The notes beneath the pieces were generated by a model. The model was not told the origin of the DNA, made no database searches, and saw only the letters and a list, made by a program, of their open reading frames with translations. From Psychromonas sp. SA13A (GTDB taxonomy: Bacteria > Pseudomonadota > Gammaproteobacteria > Enterobacterales > Psychromonadaceae), in the NCBI RefSeq assembly GCF_011378715.1, contig NZ_WTKU01000025.1, forward strand, positions 1 to 57,437: DNA of 57,437 nucleotides. The letters run 5' to 3'. Positions within the stretch are counted from its first letter, which is position 1, and each line of letters starts with the position of its first letter. Shown here in pieces: positions 27,863-37,207 of the stretch. The translations under genes and the position numbers were made by a program.

Positions 27863-28933
27863 CTACAGTGAGTTTAAAGTCTTTAATGTTCTGCTCATTT
27901 CATCACTGTTACCAATGGTGATACGAACACAATTTTCTAAACGAGGTTTGTTTGCAAAGTCGCGCATGATGATGCCATCGTCAGCAAAAGCTTGAAATAC
28001 CTTTGCAGAGTCCTTAAAACGTACCAATAAAAAGTTTCCAGTTGTTGGGAATACCTCTGTTACGCAGTCCAGCTTACGAACTGCATTGGCTAATACTTGA
28101 CGGTTATTATTTAATACAACAACACGGTCTCGCATTATTTCTAAGCCATCACTAGACAATGCTTGAGCTGCAATTTGAGCAACCGGGCCGGGCACTGGGT
28201 AAGGTGCTATCACTTTACCCATCATCTCGATCACAGAAGTTTGCGCTAAGGTGAAACCACAACGAATTGATGCTAATGCAAATGCCTTAGACAACGTTCT
28301 AGTGATCACCAAGTTTTCATGCTCAGCAATCAGGTCGGTTTGGCTTAATTCAGGACAAAACTCAATATAAGCTTCATCTGCGACTATTAATGCTTTACCT
28401 GCCGTTGCCGTTAATAACTTAGCCAGTTTTTGTTTATCTAGCATGTTACCAGTTGGATTATTCGGTGCACATAAGAAGACAATTTTAACTTGTCCATTTG
28501 ATGCGAGTACTGCCGCTTCAACAGCCTCATAGTCAACATCAAAGTTTGCTTGTAATGCAACCTGCTGTATACCAACGCCACAGGTTTCAGCGCTGATCGC
28601 ATACATACCGTAAGTAGGTGGACAGATCAAAATGCTATCAATTTCAGCTTCACAAAATGTTCTTATTAATACTTCAATACTTTCATCGGCACCACGAGTG
28701 GTAAGGATTTGGTTTGAGTTTAGTTTTGCATAAGCTGCGTAGGCATTAATAATTTGTGGCGGTTGAAATTCTGGATAACGATTTAGATTGGATGAATCAA
28801 GTTGGTAGGTACTGCAATCGGGTGCTTCGTTAGCATTAAGCCAAACATCACCACGGCCACCAATTCGGCGTGCAGAAAGATAAGGTGTTAATGCTTGCAC
28901 TGTTTTTCTAGCAAGCTGCTGAATAGTACTCAT
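27863..28933 (-). CDS. hisC: Histidinol-phosphate aminotransferase
   Basis: A 356-residue PLP-dependent class I/II aminotransferase. The PLP lysine is in TLSKAFALASIRCGF, with LNANEAP near the start, APNNPTGN, DEAYIEF and the phosphate-binding RCG arginine. It catalyses step 7. AGGAAA lies upstream of the ATG. An 84-bp gap with a hairpin separates it from hisD, the only sizeable gap inside the operon. Confidence 0.95.
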   Translation of the reverse strand: MSTIQQLARKTVQALTPYLSARRIGGRGDVWLNANEAPDCSTYQLDSSNLNRYPEFQPPQIINAYAAYAKLNSNQILTTRGADESIEVLIRTFCEAEIDSILICPPTYGMYAISAETCGVGIQQVALQANFDVDYEAVEAAVLASNGQVKIVFLCAPNNPTGNMLDKQKLAKLLTATAGKALIVADEAYIEFCPELSQTDLIAEHENLVITRTLSKAFALASIRCGFTLAQTSVIEMMGKVIAPYPVPGPVAQIAAQALSSDGLEIMRDRVVVLNNNRQVLANAVRKLDCVTEVFPTTGNFLLVRFKDSAKVFQAFADDGIIMRDFANKPRLENCVRITIGNSDEMSRTLKTLNSL

Positions 28934-28980
28934 CGATGATAGTTTCCTAAAATAAAGCCTTTAAATAATACCTTTAAATA

Positions 28981-29009
28981 ATAGCCTGAACCGCAAAGCT
29001 TCAGGCTAT
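28981..29009 (-). other. Intra-operon hairpin between hisD and hisC
   Basis: Perfect 10-bp stem ATAGCCTGAA / TTCAGGCTAT with a 9-base loop, about 9 bp after the hisD stop. On the transcript it is followed by an AT-rich tract (TTATTTAAAGGTATTATT) rather than a clean T-run, with a duplicated TTATTTAAAGG. It could be an RNA-stability or partial termination element. Confidence 0.6.
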
Positions 29010-29017
29010 CAAATGAC

Positions 29018-30316
29018 CTATTGCTGCTGTAGTTTTTCCATACGTATAGTCACCGCACGTTTATGTGCAGTCAAGCCTTCAGCGGCTGCTAAACAAGTTA
29101 CAGCAGGGGCGAGGTTGCGTAACCCTTCCTGCGTTAACTCTTGGACTGTATAACGCTTCACAAAGTCAGCTAATCCTAAACTTGAATAGGTTTTAGTGTA
29201 ACCGTAGGTAGGTAATACATGATTAGTACCACTGGCATAATCACCTACTGACTCTGGTGTCCATGCACCTAAGAAAATAGAACCGGCATTTTTAAGCAAA
29301 GGTTGTAATGTTCTTGGTTGCTCGGTTTGTACAATTAAATGTTCTGGTGCATAAAGGTTTGAAATAGTGATAGCTTGCTCAATATCTTTACAGACGATAC
29401 TAACGCTATTTGCAATCGCTTTTTCAGCAATTTCACGTCGCTCTAATAAAGCAAGCTGCGTTTCTATTTCATGCCCTGTTTGCTCTGCAATTTTTGCACA
29501 GGGCGTGACTAAAATAGTTTGTGAATCATGACCATGTTCAGCTTGTGATAATAAGTCTGAAGCAATAAAAGATGGATCTGCATCTTTATCTGCAATTACC
29601 AATACTTCAGAAGGGCCTGCGGGCATATCAATGGCTGCGCCTGCAAAGTCATTACTGACTTGACGTTTTGCTTCTGTTACAAACGAATTACCTGGTCCAA
29701 AAATCTTATCCACCGGTTTAATAGTTTCAGTTCCGTAGGCTAAAGCTGCAATAGCTTGCGCACCACCTACGGAATAAATTTCATTAACACCACATAGTGA
29801 TGCCGCGTATAAAATTTCATCTGCAAGCGGCGGTGGAGAGCACAGCACTAATCTTGTGCAACCTGCAATTTGAGCAGGAGCTCCAGTCATAATTACCGTA
29901 GAAGGCAATGGTGCACTGCCACCAGGAATATACAAACCAACTGATTCAATTGCCTGGGTATGCATCTCGCATACAACACCTGGCATTGTTTCAACGCGGA
30001 TCACATCTTGCTGTTGTGCTTTATGGAACTTAACGACTTGTTCATAAGCTACCGTAATCGCATTTTTGATATCACTACCGAGGCGCTTGGTCGCGGCTTC
30101 AATATCCGTTTGCGTTAATGTGAAATTATCACCACTTAATTTGTCAAAACGTTTAGTGTACTCAATTAATGCTTGATCACCATGTTGACGAATATTAGAA
30201 ATAATTTCAGAAACAGTAGAGGTTAAACCTGAAGAATCTGCCATTGCAGGGCGAGCAAGTAATTTAACTTGCTGTTCAGGTGTTAGTTGTTCCCAATTGA
30301 CCGTTTGCATTGCCAT
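29018..30316 (-). CDS. hisD: Histidinol dehydrogenase
   Basis: 432 residues, standard length. Recognisable segments are [34 protein letters not shown], the zinc-ligand region [13 protein letters not shown], and [18 protein letters not shown] with the GTNHVLPT catalytic histidines. It performs the last two NAD-dependent oxidations to histidine. It follows hisG by 7 bp. The ATG at 30310 is an alternative start two residues in. Confidence 0.96.
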   Translation of the reverse strand: MAMQTVNWEQLTPEQQVKLLARPAMADSSGLTSTVSEIISNIRQHGDQALIEYTKRFDKLSGDNFTLTQTDIEAATKRLGSDIKNAITVAYEQVVKFHKAQQQDVIRVETMPGVVCEMHTQAIESVGLYIPGGSAPLPSTVIMTGAPAQIAGCTRLVLCSPPPLADEILYAASLCGVNEIYSVGGAQAIAALAYGTETIKPVDKIFGPGNSFVTEAKRQVSNDFAGAAIDMPAGPSEVLVIADKDADPSFIASDLLSQAEHGHDSQTILVTPCAKIAEQTGHEIETQLALLERREIAEKAIANSVSIVCKDIEQAITISNLYAPEHLIVQTEQPRTLQPLLKNAGSIFLGAWTPESVGDYASGTNHVLPTYGYTKTYSSLGLADFVKRYTVQELTQEGLRNLAPAVTCLAAAEGLTAHKRAVTIRMEKLQQQ

Positions 30317-30323
30317 TTTTGGA

Positions 30324-31220
30324 TTACTCCATCATTTTTTCAATAGGTAATACTAGAATTGAGCTTGCACCTAATGCTTTTAATTGCTCCATTGTTTCCC
30401 AGAAAAGATTCTCTTTACTGACCACGTGTAATGCAACATGATCTTCACTACCCGCTAATTCCATCACCGTTGGTAAGTCAGAACCAGGTAATAGATCAGT
30501 AATCGCAGCAAGGTTAGCTTTTGGTGCATTTAGCATAATATATTTAGATTCTTTTGCCGTTTGAACACCATCAATTCGAGTAAGAATACGGTCTACTAAA
30601 TCTTGCTTTTCGTCCGTTAAAGGTTTATTGCGTTGCATTAATACGGCAGTAGAGCGGTAAATCACTTCAACTTCTTTTAAACCATTCGCTTCAAGTGTTG
30701 CACCCGTTGAAACTAAATCACAGATTGCATCGGCTAAACCTGCTCGTGGTGCAACTTCAACTGAACCAGTTAGCATACAAGAGGTGTAAGGTACGTTAGC
30801 TTCAGCCATGAAACGTTTTAGGATATGTACATAAGTTGTTGCAATGCGAAGGTTTGCTAAAGATTGAACACCTTGATAATCAAAGTCATTGTCAACAGCT
30901 AGAGAGAAACGACATTCACCAAAGGCTAATTCTTTCACTACTTTATGCGCAGTCGGTTCGTTAGCAACTTTACGCATCATGCTTTCTTCTTCAAGCACGT
31001 TTTGACCAATAAAACCTAAATCAACAACACCATCCATTACTAAGCCTGGGATATCGTCATCGCGCACGCGTAGGATATCAATTGGCATATTGTCACTGTG
31101 TGCGATTAAACGTTGGGTATTTAAATTAACTTTAATTCCACAGGCTTTTAATAATTTAACTGTATCGTCACTTAAACGACCTTTTTTTTGTATTGCGATT
31201 CTTAAACGTTGCTCTGACAT
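30324..31220 (-). CDS. hisG: ATP phosphoribosyltransferase (long form)
   Basis: About 298 residues, the long hexameric form with a C-terminal histidine-binding domain (about 225-298). The N-terminus reads [19 protein letters not shown]; the PRPP/ATP segments [16 protein letters not shown] and [14 protein letters not shown] are clear. First step of the pathway, feedback-inhibited by histidine. ATG 31220 is preferred: AAGGA lies 10-13 bases upstream and the sequence aligns with known HisG starts; 31238 adds six residues without a site. It follows the his attenuator. Confidence 0.95.
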   Translation of the reverse strand: MSEQRLRIAIQKKGRLSDDTVKLLKACGIKVNLNTQRLIAHSDNMPIDILRVRDDDIPGLVMDGVVDLGFIGQNVLEEESMMRKVANEPTAHKVVKELAFGECRFSLAVDNDFDYQGVQSLANLRIATTYVHILKRFMAEANVPYTSCMLTGSVEVAPRAGLADAICDLVSTGATLEANGLKEVEVIYRSTAVLMQRNKPLTDEKQDLVDRILTRIDGVQTAKESKYIMLNAPKANLAAITDLLPGSDLPTVMELAGSEDHVALHVVSKENLFWETMEQLKALGASSILVLPIEKMME

Positions 31221-31246
31221 AAACTCATTTCCTTGCATTTAAAACT

Positions 31247-31320
31247 AAAAAACCCTCGGGAGATTTACTTCCGAGGGTTTAAATTTGGGTAACCACTGGA
31301 AGCACATAACATCTCTTCCA
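31247..31320 (-). promoter_or_regulatory. his operon attenuator
   Basis: On the minus strand the leader mRNA after hisL forms a strong terminator: AACCCTCGG / CCCGAGGGTT (31251-31260 and 31271-31280) followed by a long T-run (31247-31252 read as T). Upstream, TGGAAG / CTTCCA (31297-31302 and 31315-31320) forms a competing hairpin. Together with the His-codon leader this is classical translational attenuation: scarce His-tRNA stalls the ribosome and lets the operon be read. Confidence 0.88.
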
Positions 31321-31337
31321 AGAAAAATCCTGAAAGA

Positions 31338-31382
31338 TTAGGTAATATGATGGTGATGTGCTTTCAGATTTACTTTCTTCAT
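31338..31382 (-). CDS. hisL: his operon leader peptide
   Basis: A 14-codon frame, MKKVNLKAHHHHIT, with four consecutive histidine codons (CAT CAC CAT CAT), 118 bp before hisG and just before the attenuator. It is shorter in His codons than the seven of E. coli HisL but otherwise matches. The ATG lies 10-11 bases after GAG, a weak ribosome site. Confidence 0.9.
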   Translation of the reverse strand: MKKVNLKAHHHHIT

Positions 31383-31498
31383 TGTGATTAAAACTCTGTA
31401 ATTTAATTGACACTAAGCCTACCAATCTCAATCCAAAATGTGAAACTATTTTTGTACATATCTAAGACCAAATTGGAATAATTATGCAAAAACTTTGA

Positions 31499-31666
31499 TT
31501 ATTCACCCGTTATAGATTCATTTTCACTATTTTGTGCATCTATTTGTTCTAATTTTGCTCTTTCAGCTTTAGAAATATATTTGCCCTTTGTATTGGGTGC
31601 TGCTTTTGCATTAATCTTTTTCATGCGTTTTTTGAGGATACTATTTAGTTTCTTTTTGCGATTCAT
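31499..31666 (-). CDS. DUF2986 family small protein
   Basis: A 55-residue, very basic small protein. The N-terminal half is KR-rich (MNRKKKLNSILKKRMKKINA), then comes KGKYISKAERAKLEQ, followed by an acidic tail. This matches the DUF2986 family of short marine gammaproteobacterial proteins. A good AAGGG lies 7 bases before the ATG. Function unknown. It is on the same strand as hisL, 117 bp upstream of it. Confidence 0.8.
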   Translation of the reverse strand: MNRKKKLNSILKKRMKKINAKAAPNTKGKYISKAERAKLEQIDAQNSENESITGE

Positions 31667-31788
31667 GTTAAAACCCTTATTAATATGAGTTGTATTGTAA
31701 AGAGTCTAGGGATAAATTCAAAGTTCAATTTGATAACAATGACAATCCATTTATCTATCAATGCACACAATCTGAATAGGGAGGGAAT

Positions 31789-32022
31789 ATGAGCCAACAT
31801 CTCATTAATGACTTCATTAACAGAACCTATGTGTTTAAACCTTTCCAAACCAATAAAATGTCCACTGGTAAAGTGGTTAAATATCAAGCATCCAACCGTA
31901 ATAATAATGCCTCACCTGAAGATATAGAAGAAAGTGTACACTTTCTGAAACCTATCACAGCCACTAAAAAAACAGATCAGGATGAAAAGCCAGAAACAAA
32001 ACATATCGACATCACCATTTGA
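31789..32022 (+). CDS. Hypothetical protein (77 aa)
   Basis: A small soluble protein, not recognised. It is polar, with the N-terminal SQHLINDFINRTYVFKPFQ segment, a central basic VKYQASNRNNN and an acidic, lysine-rich tail ending HIDITI. No membrane helix or metal motif. The strong GGGAGG ribosome site 5-6 bases before the ATG argues that it is a real gene. It stands alone between DUF2986 and the YgbA-like gene. Confidence 0.55.
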   Translation: MSQHLINDFINRTYVFKPFQTNKMSTGKVVKYQASNRNNNASPEDIEESVHFLKPITATKKTDQDEKPETKHIDITI

Positions 32023-32122
32023 TGGTTAAATTTTGTATTTAAGGAATAAGTAAACTTAACTATATCCAGAAATTATATTCAGTGACTGTTTTCAGAAACT
32101 ATATTCAGTGACTATAGCTGAA

Positions 32123-32509
32123 TCACTTATTGTTTTTACGTTGATGGTAATTAGATAATCCAGTTGGAATGACTTTCGGAAATTTCTTAGTTGATTTGAT
32201 TAAATGCTTAATAGCTAACACGGGGTGTCTAAGCAACATTTTAGGGCCAGCGTAACGCATCACCACTTGTGCTTGTTGCCTAAATTGAGGTTTGTAACAG
32301 TGAATAGGGCAGTGCTTGCAAGCAGGTTTGTTATCACCATATACACATCTATCTAATTTTTGTTGTGCATGTTCAATCAGAGCTAAACATTGTTCACAAA
32401 CACAATGCTGATGGTGTGCTTTACAATAAATCGTCGTCATCGCTCGAATGGTGTTGAGTTCGACGGCTAAATGACCTGTTAATAAAACTGCCTTTTTTTG
32501 CTCTGCCAT
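32123..32509 (-). CDS. ygbA: YgbA-like protein (nitrous oxide-stimulated promoter family)
   Basis: 128 residues with a cysteine-rich core: MTTIYCKAHHQHCVCEQCLALIEHAQQKLDRC, then KPACKHCPIHCY, the signature of the YgbA_NO family. The cysteine pattern suggests metal or Fe-S binding. In enterics YgbA is induced under nitrosative stress through NsrR and supports growth during NO exposure. No NsrR site was identified here. The basic C-terminal tail resembles other family members. It is divergent from yoaA. Confidence 0.8.
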   Translation of the reverse strand: MAEQKKAVLLTGHLAVELNTIRAMTTIYCKAHHQHCVCEQCLALIEHAQQKLDRCVYGDNKPACKHCPIHCYKPQFRQQAQVVMRYAGPKMLLRHPVLAIKHLIKSTKKFPKVIPTGLSNYHQRKNNK

Positions 32510-32688
32510 TATGTCCCCGTAGTCGTTTCCCGTTGTGATGGTATGCTTTAGTGAACGCTATTGCTTCAGTAATCGTAGCGGATCTTACGAGTAAAAACTG
32601 TTTGTGTTTTACTGCGCACTAAAGCATGTTCAGTTTAAGATTATTAACGTAGAATATTATACATTATTCAACGGCAGAGCTTAATAAA

Positions 32689-34611
32689 TTGATTGCTTCA
32701 TTTTTTTCATCAACAGGCGCACTTGCCAATATTCTTCCTCACTTTATTGGTCGTGACTCACAAGTTAAAATGGCCGAGTCCGTTGACCTAGCAATTAAAC
32801 AACAAAGTTCTTTAGTAGTCGAAGCAGAAACGGGTACAGGCAAAACCTTTGCTTATTTAGCACCTGCGCTATTGAATTTAGATAAAAGCTTAGGGCAAAA
32901 ACTAGTTATCTCAACGGGCAGTAAAGCGTTACAAGAACAATTATACTTAAAGGATCTTCCTCTTCTATTACAAGCCACTAGTTTCACTGGACATTGCACC
33001 TTATTAAAAGGTCGCGCGAACTATCTTTGTATTGAACGACTTAACCGTTTCATGCTTGAAACTCGTTTCAAACAACCCAATCTGCATAGTGAATTAGTCG
33101 CAATTAAAGATTGGTCTATTAGCACGGGGACCGGTGATATTGCAGAAGTTGATGATTTGCCTGAAGATGCAATGATCATTCCTTCAATCACCAGCAGTAA
33201 TGATAACTGTCTCGGTAAAGAATGCCCAAGTTATGAAGATTGTTTTGTTGTAAAAGCTCGTACTAAAGCAATGGATGCAGATGTTATCGTTATTAATCAT
33301 CATCTGTTTTTTGCCGATTTAGCAGTGAAAGAGACAGGCTTTGGTCAATTAATTCCAGAAGCAGATTGTTATGTGTTTGATGAAGCCCATCAGCTGCCAG
33401 ACATCGCCAGTCAATATTTTGGTGAAACCTTATCAAGTAAGCAACTTACAGAACTAGCCAAAGAAATCGATTTTGTCTATCGCACCGAATTAAAAGAAGC
33501 AAAACAGATGGCAAAAGCGGCAGAGCAATTACGAGCTGCATCTTTAGATTTCAGGCTAGCCTTTGCAATAGAAAAAGGCTCGGGTAGTTGGCGAGATAAA
33601 AGTAAAGATCGCGCTATGCAAATGCATGTTACACGTTTACAACAAGTAATGACCTTTTTAAAACAAGTATTGACCGAGCGTTTGGGTAAAAGCGAAGTAT
33701 TAGATCACTGTTTTGAAAAAATTAATCAATACAGTTTATTGTTTGAACGTTTAAATAACACCCACGAAAGCGGTTTCAGTTATTGGTATGAATGTACTAA
33801 GCAACACTTTTCATTGAATATTACGCCGCTTAGTGTCGCCACTCGTTTTCAAACAGAGTGTCAAAAAAAGCAAGCTAGTTGGATATTCACCTCCGCGACT
33901 TTGTCAGTCAAAGGCGAGTTTAAACATTTTACTCAGTTACTTGGGTTAACTGCGGCTAATTGCTTACAATTAAGCAGTCCTTTTGATTATGCAACACAGA
34001 GCCTTTTTGTGGTTCCTCGATTAATACCTGAACCAGGCACTCCTGGATTAGCGACAAAATTAGTTGATATGCTATCGCCTGTTATTAATGCCAGTAAAGG
34101 ACGTTGTTTTTTCCTCTGTACCAGTCATTCGATGATGAATCAGCTCGCACAAGCTTTTCGTGAATCGTTAACTTTACCCGTCCTATTGCAAGGTGAAAAA
34201 AGTAAACAAGCCCTGTTAGATGAGTTTATTAATCACGGTAACGCACTATTGGTGGCAACGGGCAGTTTTTGGGAAGGGGTTGATGTACGCGGACAAACGT
34301 TATCCTGTGTGATTATCGATAAAATTCCCTTTGCATCGCCTGAAGAACCTTTGTTAAAAGCGCGCATGGAAGATGCAGAGTTAAAAGGCGGAGATCCGTT
34401 CTTTGACGTACAATTGCCACAAGCGGTGATCACCTTGAAACAGGGGGTTGGGCGTTTAATTAGAGCGGAACAAGACAAAGGTGTGTTAATTGTTTGTGAT
34501 ACCCGTTTAGTGAGTCGAAAATATGGCAATCTCTTCCTTAATAGTTTACCTTGCATGCCGCGAACTAGGGACCTTAACAAGGCAATCGATTTTCTTACTT
34601 TAATTGAATAA
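32689..34611 (+). CDS. yoaA: DinG-family ATP-dependent DNA helicase YoaA
   Basis: A 640-residue XPD-like helicase. Walker A is ETGTGKT (47-53) and the DEAH box is in VFDEAHQLPD. The Fe-S cluster cysteines are in ANYLCIERL and in the DNCLGKECPSYEDC cluster. Helicase C motifs include GSFWEGVDVRG and QGVGRLIRAEQDKG. Length and start match YoaA rather than DinG, and the protein is linked to replication-fork repair with HolC. The start is TTG; no in-frame ATG gives a full N-terminus. It is followed by a gap and then tsaB, as in many gammaproteobacteria. Confidence 0.9.
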   Translation: MIASFFSSTGALANILPHFIGRDSQVKMAESVDLAIKQQSSLVVEAETGTGKTFAYLAPALLNLDKSLGQKLVISTGSKALQEQLYLKDLPLLLQATSFTGHCTLLKGRANYLCIERLNRFMLETRFKQPNLHSELVAIKDWSISTGTGDIAEVDDLPEDAMIIPSITSSNDNCLGKECPSYEDCFVVKARTKAMDADVIVINHHLFFADLAVKETGFGQLIPEADCYVFDEAHQLPDIASQYFGETLSSKQLTELAKEIDFVYRTELKEAKQMAKAAEQLRAASLDFRLAFAIEKGSGSWRDKSKDRAMQMHVTRLQQVMTFLKQVLTERLGKSEVLDHCFEKINQYSLLFERLNNTHESGFSYWYECTKQHFSLNITPLSVATRFQTECQKKQASWIFTSATLSVKGEFKHFTQLLGLTAANCLQLSSPFDYATQSLFVVPRLIPEPGTPGLATKLVDMLSPVINASKGRCFFLCTSHSMMNQLAQAFRESLTLPVLLQGEKSKQALLDEFINHGNALLVATGSFWEGVDVRGQTLSCVIIDKIPFASPEEPLLKARMEDAELKGGDPFFDVQLPQAVITLKQGVGRLIRAEQDKGVLIVCDTRLVSRKYGNLFLNSLPCMPRTRDLNKAIDFLTLIE

Positions 34612-34957
34612 ATTAATCGAATAAACTAACGCCTTTTTCAATGGCTCGTTTGTAACTAGTATTACCAAAATGCTTTAACACACAAACGGCCAAAAAATCG
34701 ACAAGCTAATTCTTAATATCGATTTCTAATGCTTTTTATAATTTATAGTAGTTTTTAAAATGTGAGTTCTTAAAACAAAACTAATTAGAACAATCTTATT
34801 TAGAACGGTACTACTTACAAAGGTACTGCTTAAAAAGGAACTACTTAAAACAATATTTTGTGCCTAAGCACATAAAAAATTTAACTTAATGACGGTATAC
34901 ATCAGTTATTTAACCGTAACGCCGGCCACTTTTTCATATTCATTAAATAGGCAATTT
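34612..34957. other. Intergenic region between yoaA and tsaB with a 15-bp triple repeat
   Basis: About 346 bp. Apart from the triple repeat at 34807-34851 nothing is recognised. The tsaB ATG at 34958 has AGG about 7 bases upstream. Confidence 0.45.
34807..34851 (+). repeat. Three tandem 15-bp units (GGTACTACTTACAAA type)
   Basis: GGTACTACTTACAAA, GGTACTGCTTAAAAA and GGAACTACTTAAAAC follow each other directly, with 2-4 differences between units. Non-coding. Confidence 0.75.
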
Positions 34958-35695
34958 ATGTCATCTTCATACAATATTCTGTGCATTGATTCTTCAACAG
35001 AAGCATGTTCGGTTGCAGTGTCAACTAAACAGGCAACCATTTTTCAACGCTTTATGCTGGCTCCTCGCGAACATACTCAACGTATATTACCAACCGTTGA
35101 TGAGGTGATTAAAGAGGCAAACTTATCCTTAGCAGATATTGATGTGATTGCTTATGGGCAAGGTCCAGGGAGTTTTACTGGCGTTAGAATTGGAATCAGT
35201 ATCGCCCAAGGACTGGCATTTGGCCTAGAAAAGAAAATGGTAGGTGTTTCAACGTTACAAGCAATGGCTCAGGAAGCATTAACCCTTAGTACGAGTGAGC
35301 AAGCAAACACAGCAGTTGAACATATTTATGCGGCTATTGATGCTCGTATGGGCGAAGTGTATTTTGCTCATTACCTAAATGTAAATGGCATCATGGAATT
35401 ACAGGGCAAAGAAACGGTAGTGAAACCACTGGACTTGATCAATTCAATGTCTGAAACAGGTCAATCTATTCAACAAAATAGCTTATTAGTCGGTACTGGA
35501 TGGGCGGCATATCCTGAGTTATTAAACGCATTTCAAGCCAGTCATGTTTCTGATGTTTTATACCCTAATGCTGCATTTATGTTGCAATCTGCTTGTGAAT
35601 TAATCGCTGATAACGCTGCAGTGCATCCTGAAAATGCAACGCCGGTCTATTTACGTGACACTGTGACGTGGAAAAAACTACCAGGTCGTGAATAA
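34958..35695 (+). CDS. tsaB: tRNA t6A synthesis protein TsaB
   Basis: About 245 residues. It opens ILCIDSSTEACSVAV and carries GQGPGSFTGVRIGISIAQGLA, both hallmarks of TsaB (YeaZ), the non-catalytic ASKHA-fold partner that joins TsaD and TsaE to make threonylcarbamoyladenosine-37 in tRNA. I chose ATG 34958 (AGG upstream, match to family start) over the TTG/ATG 23 codons earlier. The C-terminal PVYLRDTVTWKK is typical. Essential housekeeping gene. Confidence 0.93.
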   Translation: MSSSYNILCIDSSTEACSVAVSTKQATIFQRFMLAPREHTQRILPTVDEVIKEANLSLADIDVIAYGQGPGSFTGVRIGISIAQGLAFGLEKKMVGVSTLQAMAQEALTLSTSEQANTAVEHIYAAIDARMGEVYFAHYLNVNGIMELQGKETVVKPLDLINSMSETGQSIQQNSLLVGTGWAAYPELLNAFQASHVSDVLYPNAAFMLQSACELIADNAAVHPENATPVYLRDTVTWKKLPGRE

Positions 35696-35763
35696 TTGTC
35701 TATAATGCAACTATAAAAGTTCAGATAGAAATAACATCCACTTAGAGGTAGTTCTAATAACCT

Positions 35764-36066
35764 ATGGCCATTTATAATAATGTTGCAATGACAAATAACC
35801 CAATTAACACGGGTAAATTGTCGCAAGTTAAAAAAAATGAAAATACGCCACCCGTTAGCGAAATTAGTCCTGTCTCTAAGAAATCTGATTCAACTGAGTT
35901 TTCTTTAATCCTTTCTTCAGAACAGCAACAGTCGATCAATGACACCATCGGTTATGACCAGCCAAGTGCTAAAGGGCGTGGCGCATTAGATGCATACCAT
36001 CAAGTAGCGACACAAGAAAAACGAGAACAAGTGATTGATAGCATGAGCTTTCATTTTGTAGTTTAA
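35764..36066 (+). CDS. Hypothetical protein (100 aa) downstream of tsaB
   Basis: Not recognised. A polar, Ser/Pro/Lys-rich N-terminal half looks disordered. The C-terminal half (RGALDAYHQVATQEKREQV, ending SMSFHFVV) is more ordered and probably conserved. No signal peptide or membrane segment. It starts 68 bp after tsaB with no strong ribosome site close to the ATG, though an AGAGG lies upstream. It could be a small accessory or cytoplasmic protein. Confidence 0.55.
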   Translation: MAIYNNVAMTNNPINTGKLSQVKKNENTPPVSEISPVSKKSDSTEFSLILSSEQQQSINDTIGYDQPSAKGRGALDAYHQVATQEKREQVIDSMSFHFVV

Positions 36067-36159
36067 CTAACGTTATCCAGTATTAACTACCGCTAAATTG
36101 AACCTTAAATTTATATCACAGTCTATCAACTCCACTATTTATAATCTCTTAGGTAAATT

Positions 36160-36972
36160 ATGTTGCGTCATTTTATACTGTCACTTACTTTATTATTTGC
36201 TATCTCTCCCTTTAAATCTTTTGCTGAGACTTACCCGATTCCACTTTCACTGGCGCAAATCGATGTGCTGGCGACTTTAATCTGGGAAAATGAAGGTGCG
36301 GGTAAAAAGGAGCATCTTACGGTATGGAATAGAAATGAAGATTTTCCTTCGATGGGGATCGGGCATTTTATTTGGTACCCAACGGTAAAAAAAGGGCCAT
36401 ACATCGAACAATTCCCAGCTTTACTTGATTATATTACTAGTAATGAAGTCCCTGTACCTAAGTGGTTAATTAACGCAAAAACAGCTCCTTGGAAAACAAG
36501 AGAAGAATTTTATCGTGAGTTTAACAATGAAAAACTGACTCAATTAAGACAATTAATGCAAGATACTGCTGCATTACAAGCTCAGTTTATTATTCAACGC
36601 TTAGAAAAGGGTATTCCTGCGATCTTAGCGAATAGCACTAAACAACAAAGAGTTAAAATAAATCAAAGTTTAGACGCATTAAAAGCAACACCTGAAGGTA
36701 TTTTTGTTTTATTAGATTATATTAATTTTAAGGGCGAGGGCACTTCCGATAAGGAAAAATATCAAGGTCATGGCTGGGGCTTAAAACAAGTGTTGTTAGC
36801 GATGCCTGAAAAAACAGATAATATATTACGTAGCTTTGCTTTGGCCGCCGATGAAATGCTTACAAGACGTGTTAAAAATGCACCTAGAGATGAGCTAATG
36901 TGGTTAAAAGGATGGAGAGTACGTATTCATCATTATCCCTCATTAAACATTACCTCTAGTAACATTCAATAA
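36160..36972 (+). CDS. Exported protein with a phage-lysozyme-like signature
   Basis: 270 residues with a signal peptide (about 1-22, cleaved near SFAETY). The mature start shows IWENEGAGKKEHLTVWN, then a GIGHF motif (G66-F70) preceded by D61 and S64. In T4 lysozyme the catalytic Glu lies 17 residues before GIGH; here E45 and E43 lie 21 and 23 before it, and S64 takes the place of T26. The resemblance is suggestive only. Later parts (PTVKKGPYIEQFP, FKGEGT, GHGWGLKQVLL) are conserved in uncharacterised relatives, I believe. It may act on peptidoglycan. A TTG at 36098 is an unlikely start. Confidence 0.6.
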   Translation: MLRHFILSLTLLFAISPFKSFAETYPIPLSLAQIDVLATLIWENEGAGKKEHLTVWNRNEDFPSMGIGHFIWYPTVKKGPYIEQFPALLDYITSNEVPVPKWLINAKTAPWKTREEFYREFNNEKLTQLRQLMQDTAALQAQFIIQRLEKGIPAILANSTKQQRVKINQSLDALKATPEGIFVLLDYINFKGEGTSDKEKYQGHGWGLKQVLLAMPEKTDNILRSFALAADEMLTRRVKNAPRDELMWLKGWRVRIHHYPSLNITSSNIQ

Positions 36973-37207
36973 TATAACCGAATTTTAGCAAGTAATTGAT
37001 CTGATTAAATATTCTTGGTATTCATGCCAAGAGTTGCTGATTGTTCCTTGCAACTTATCAATAATTTCCTCTTTATTAATGCAATAGTTGACAGTATTAA
37101 CTTTCTGATTTCATCCTTTTGTCATTATTTGAGTGTTGATTTTTCCATTTTTTCTATACAATAATGAAAATTTCATTAATAAATACCCAATAATACAAGG
37201 TCCTATT

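Noticed and set aside
37015-37034. Short CTTGGTA/TGCCAAG hairpin before pyrD as a terminator
   Set aside because: Seven pairs with one G-U and no T-run; too weak.
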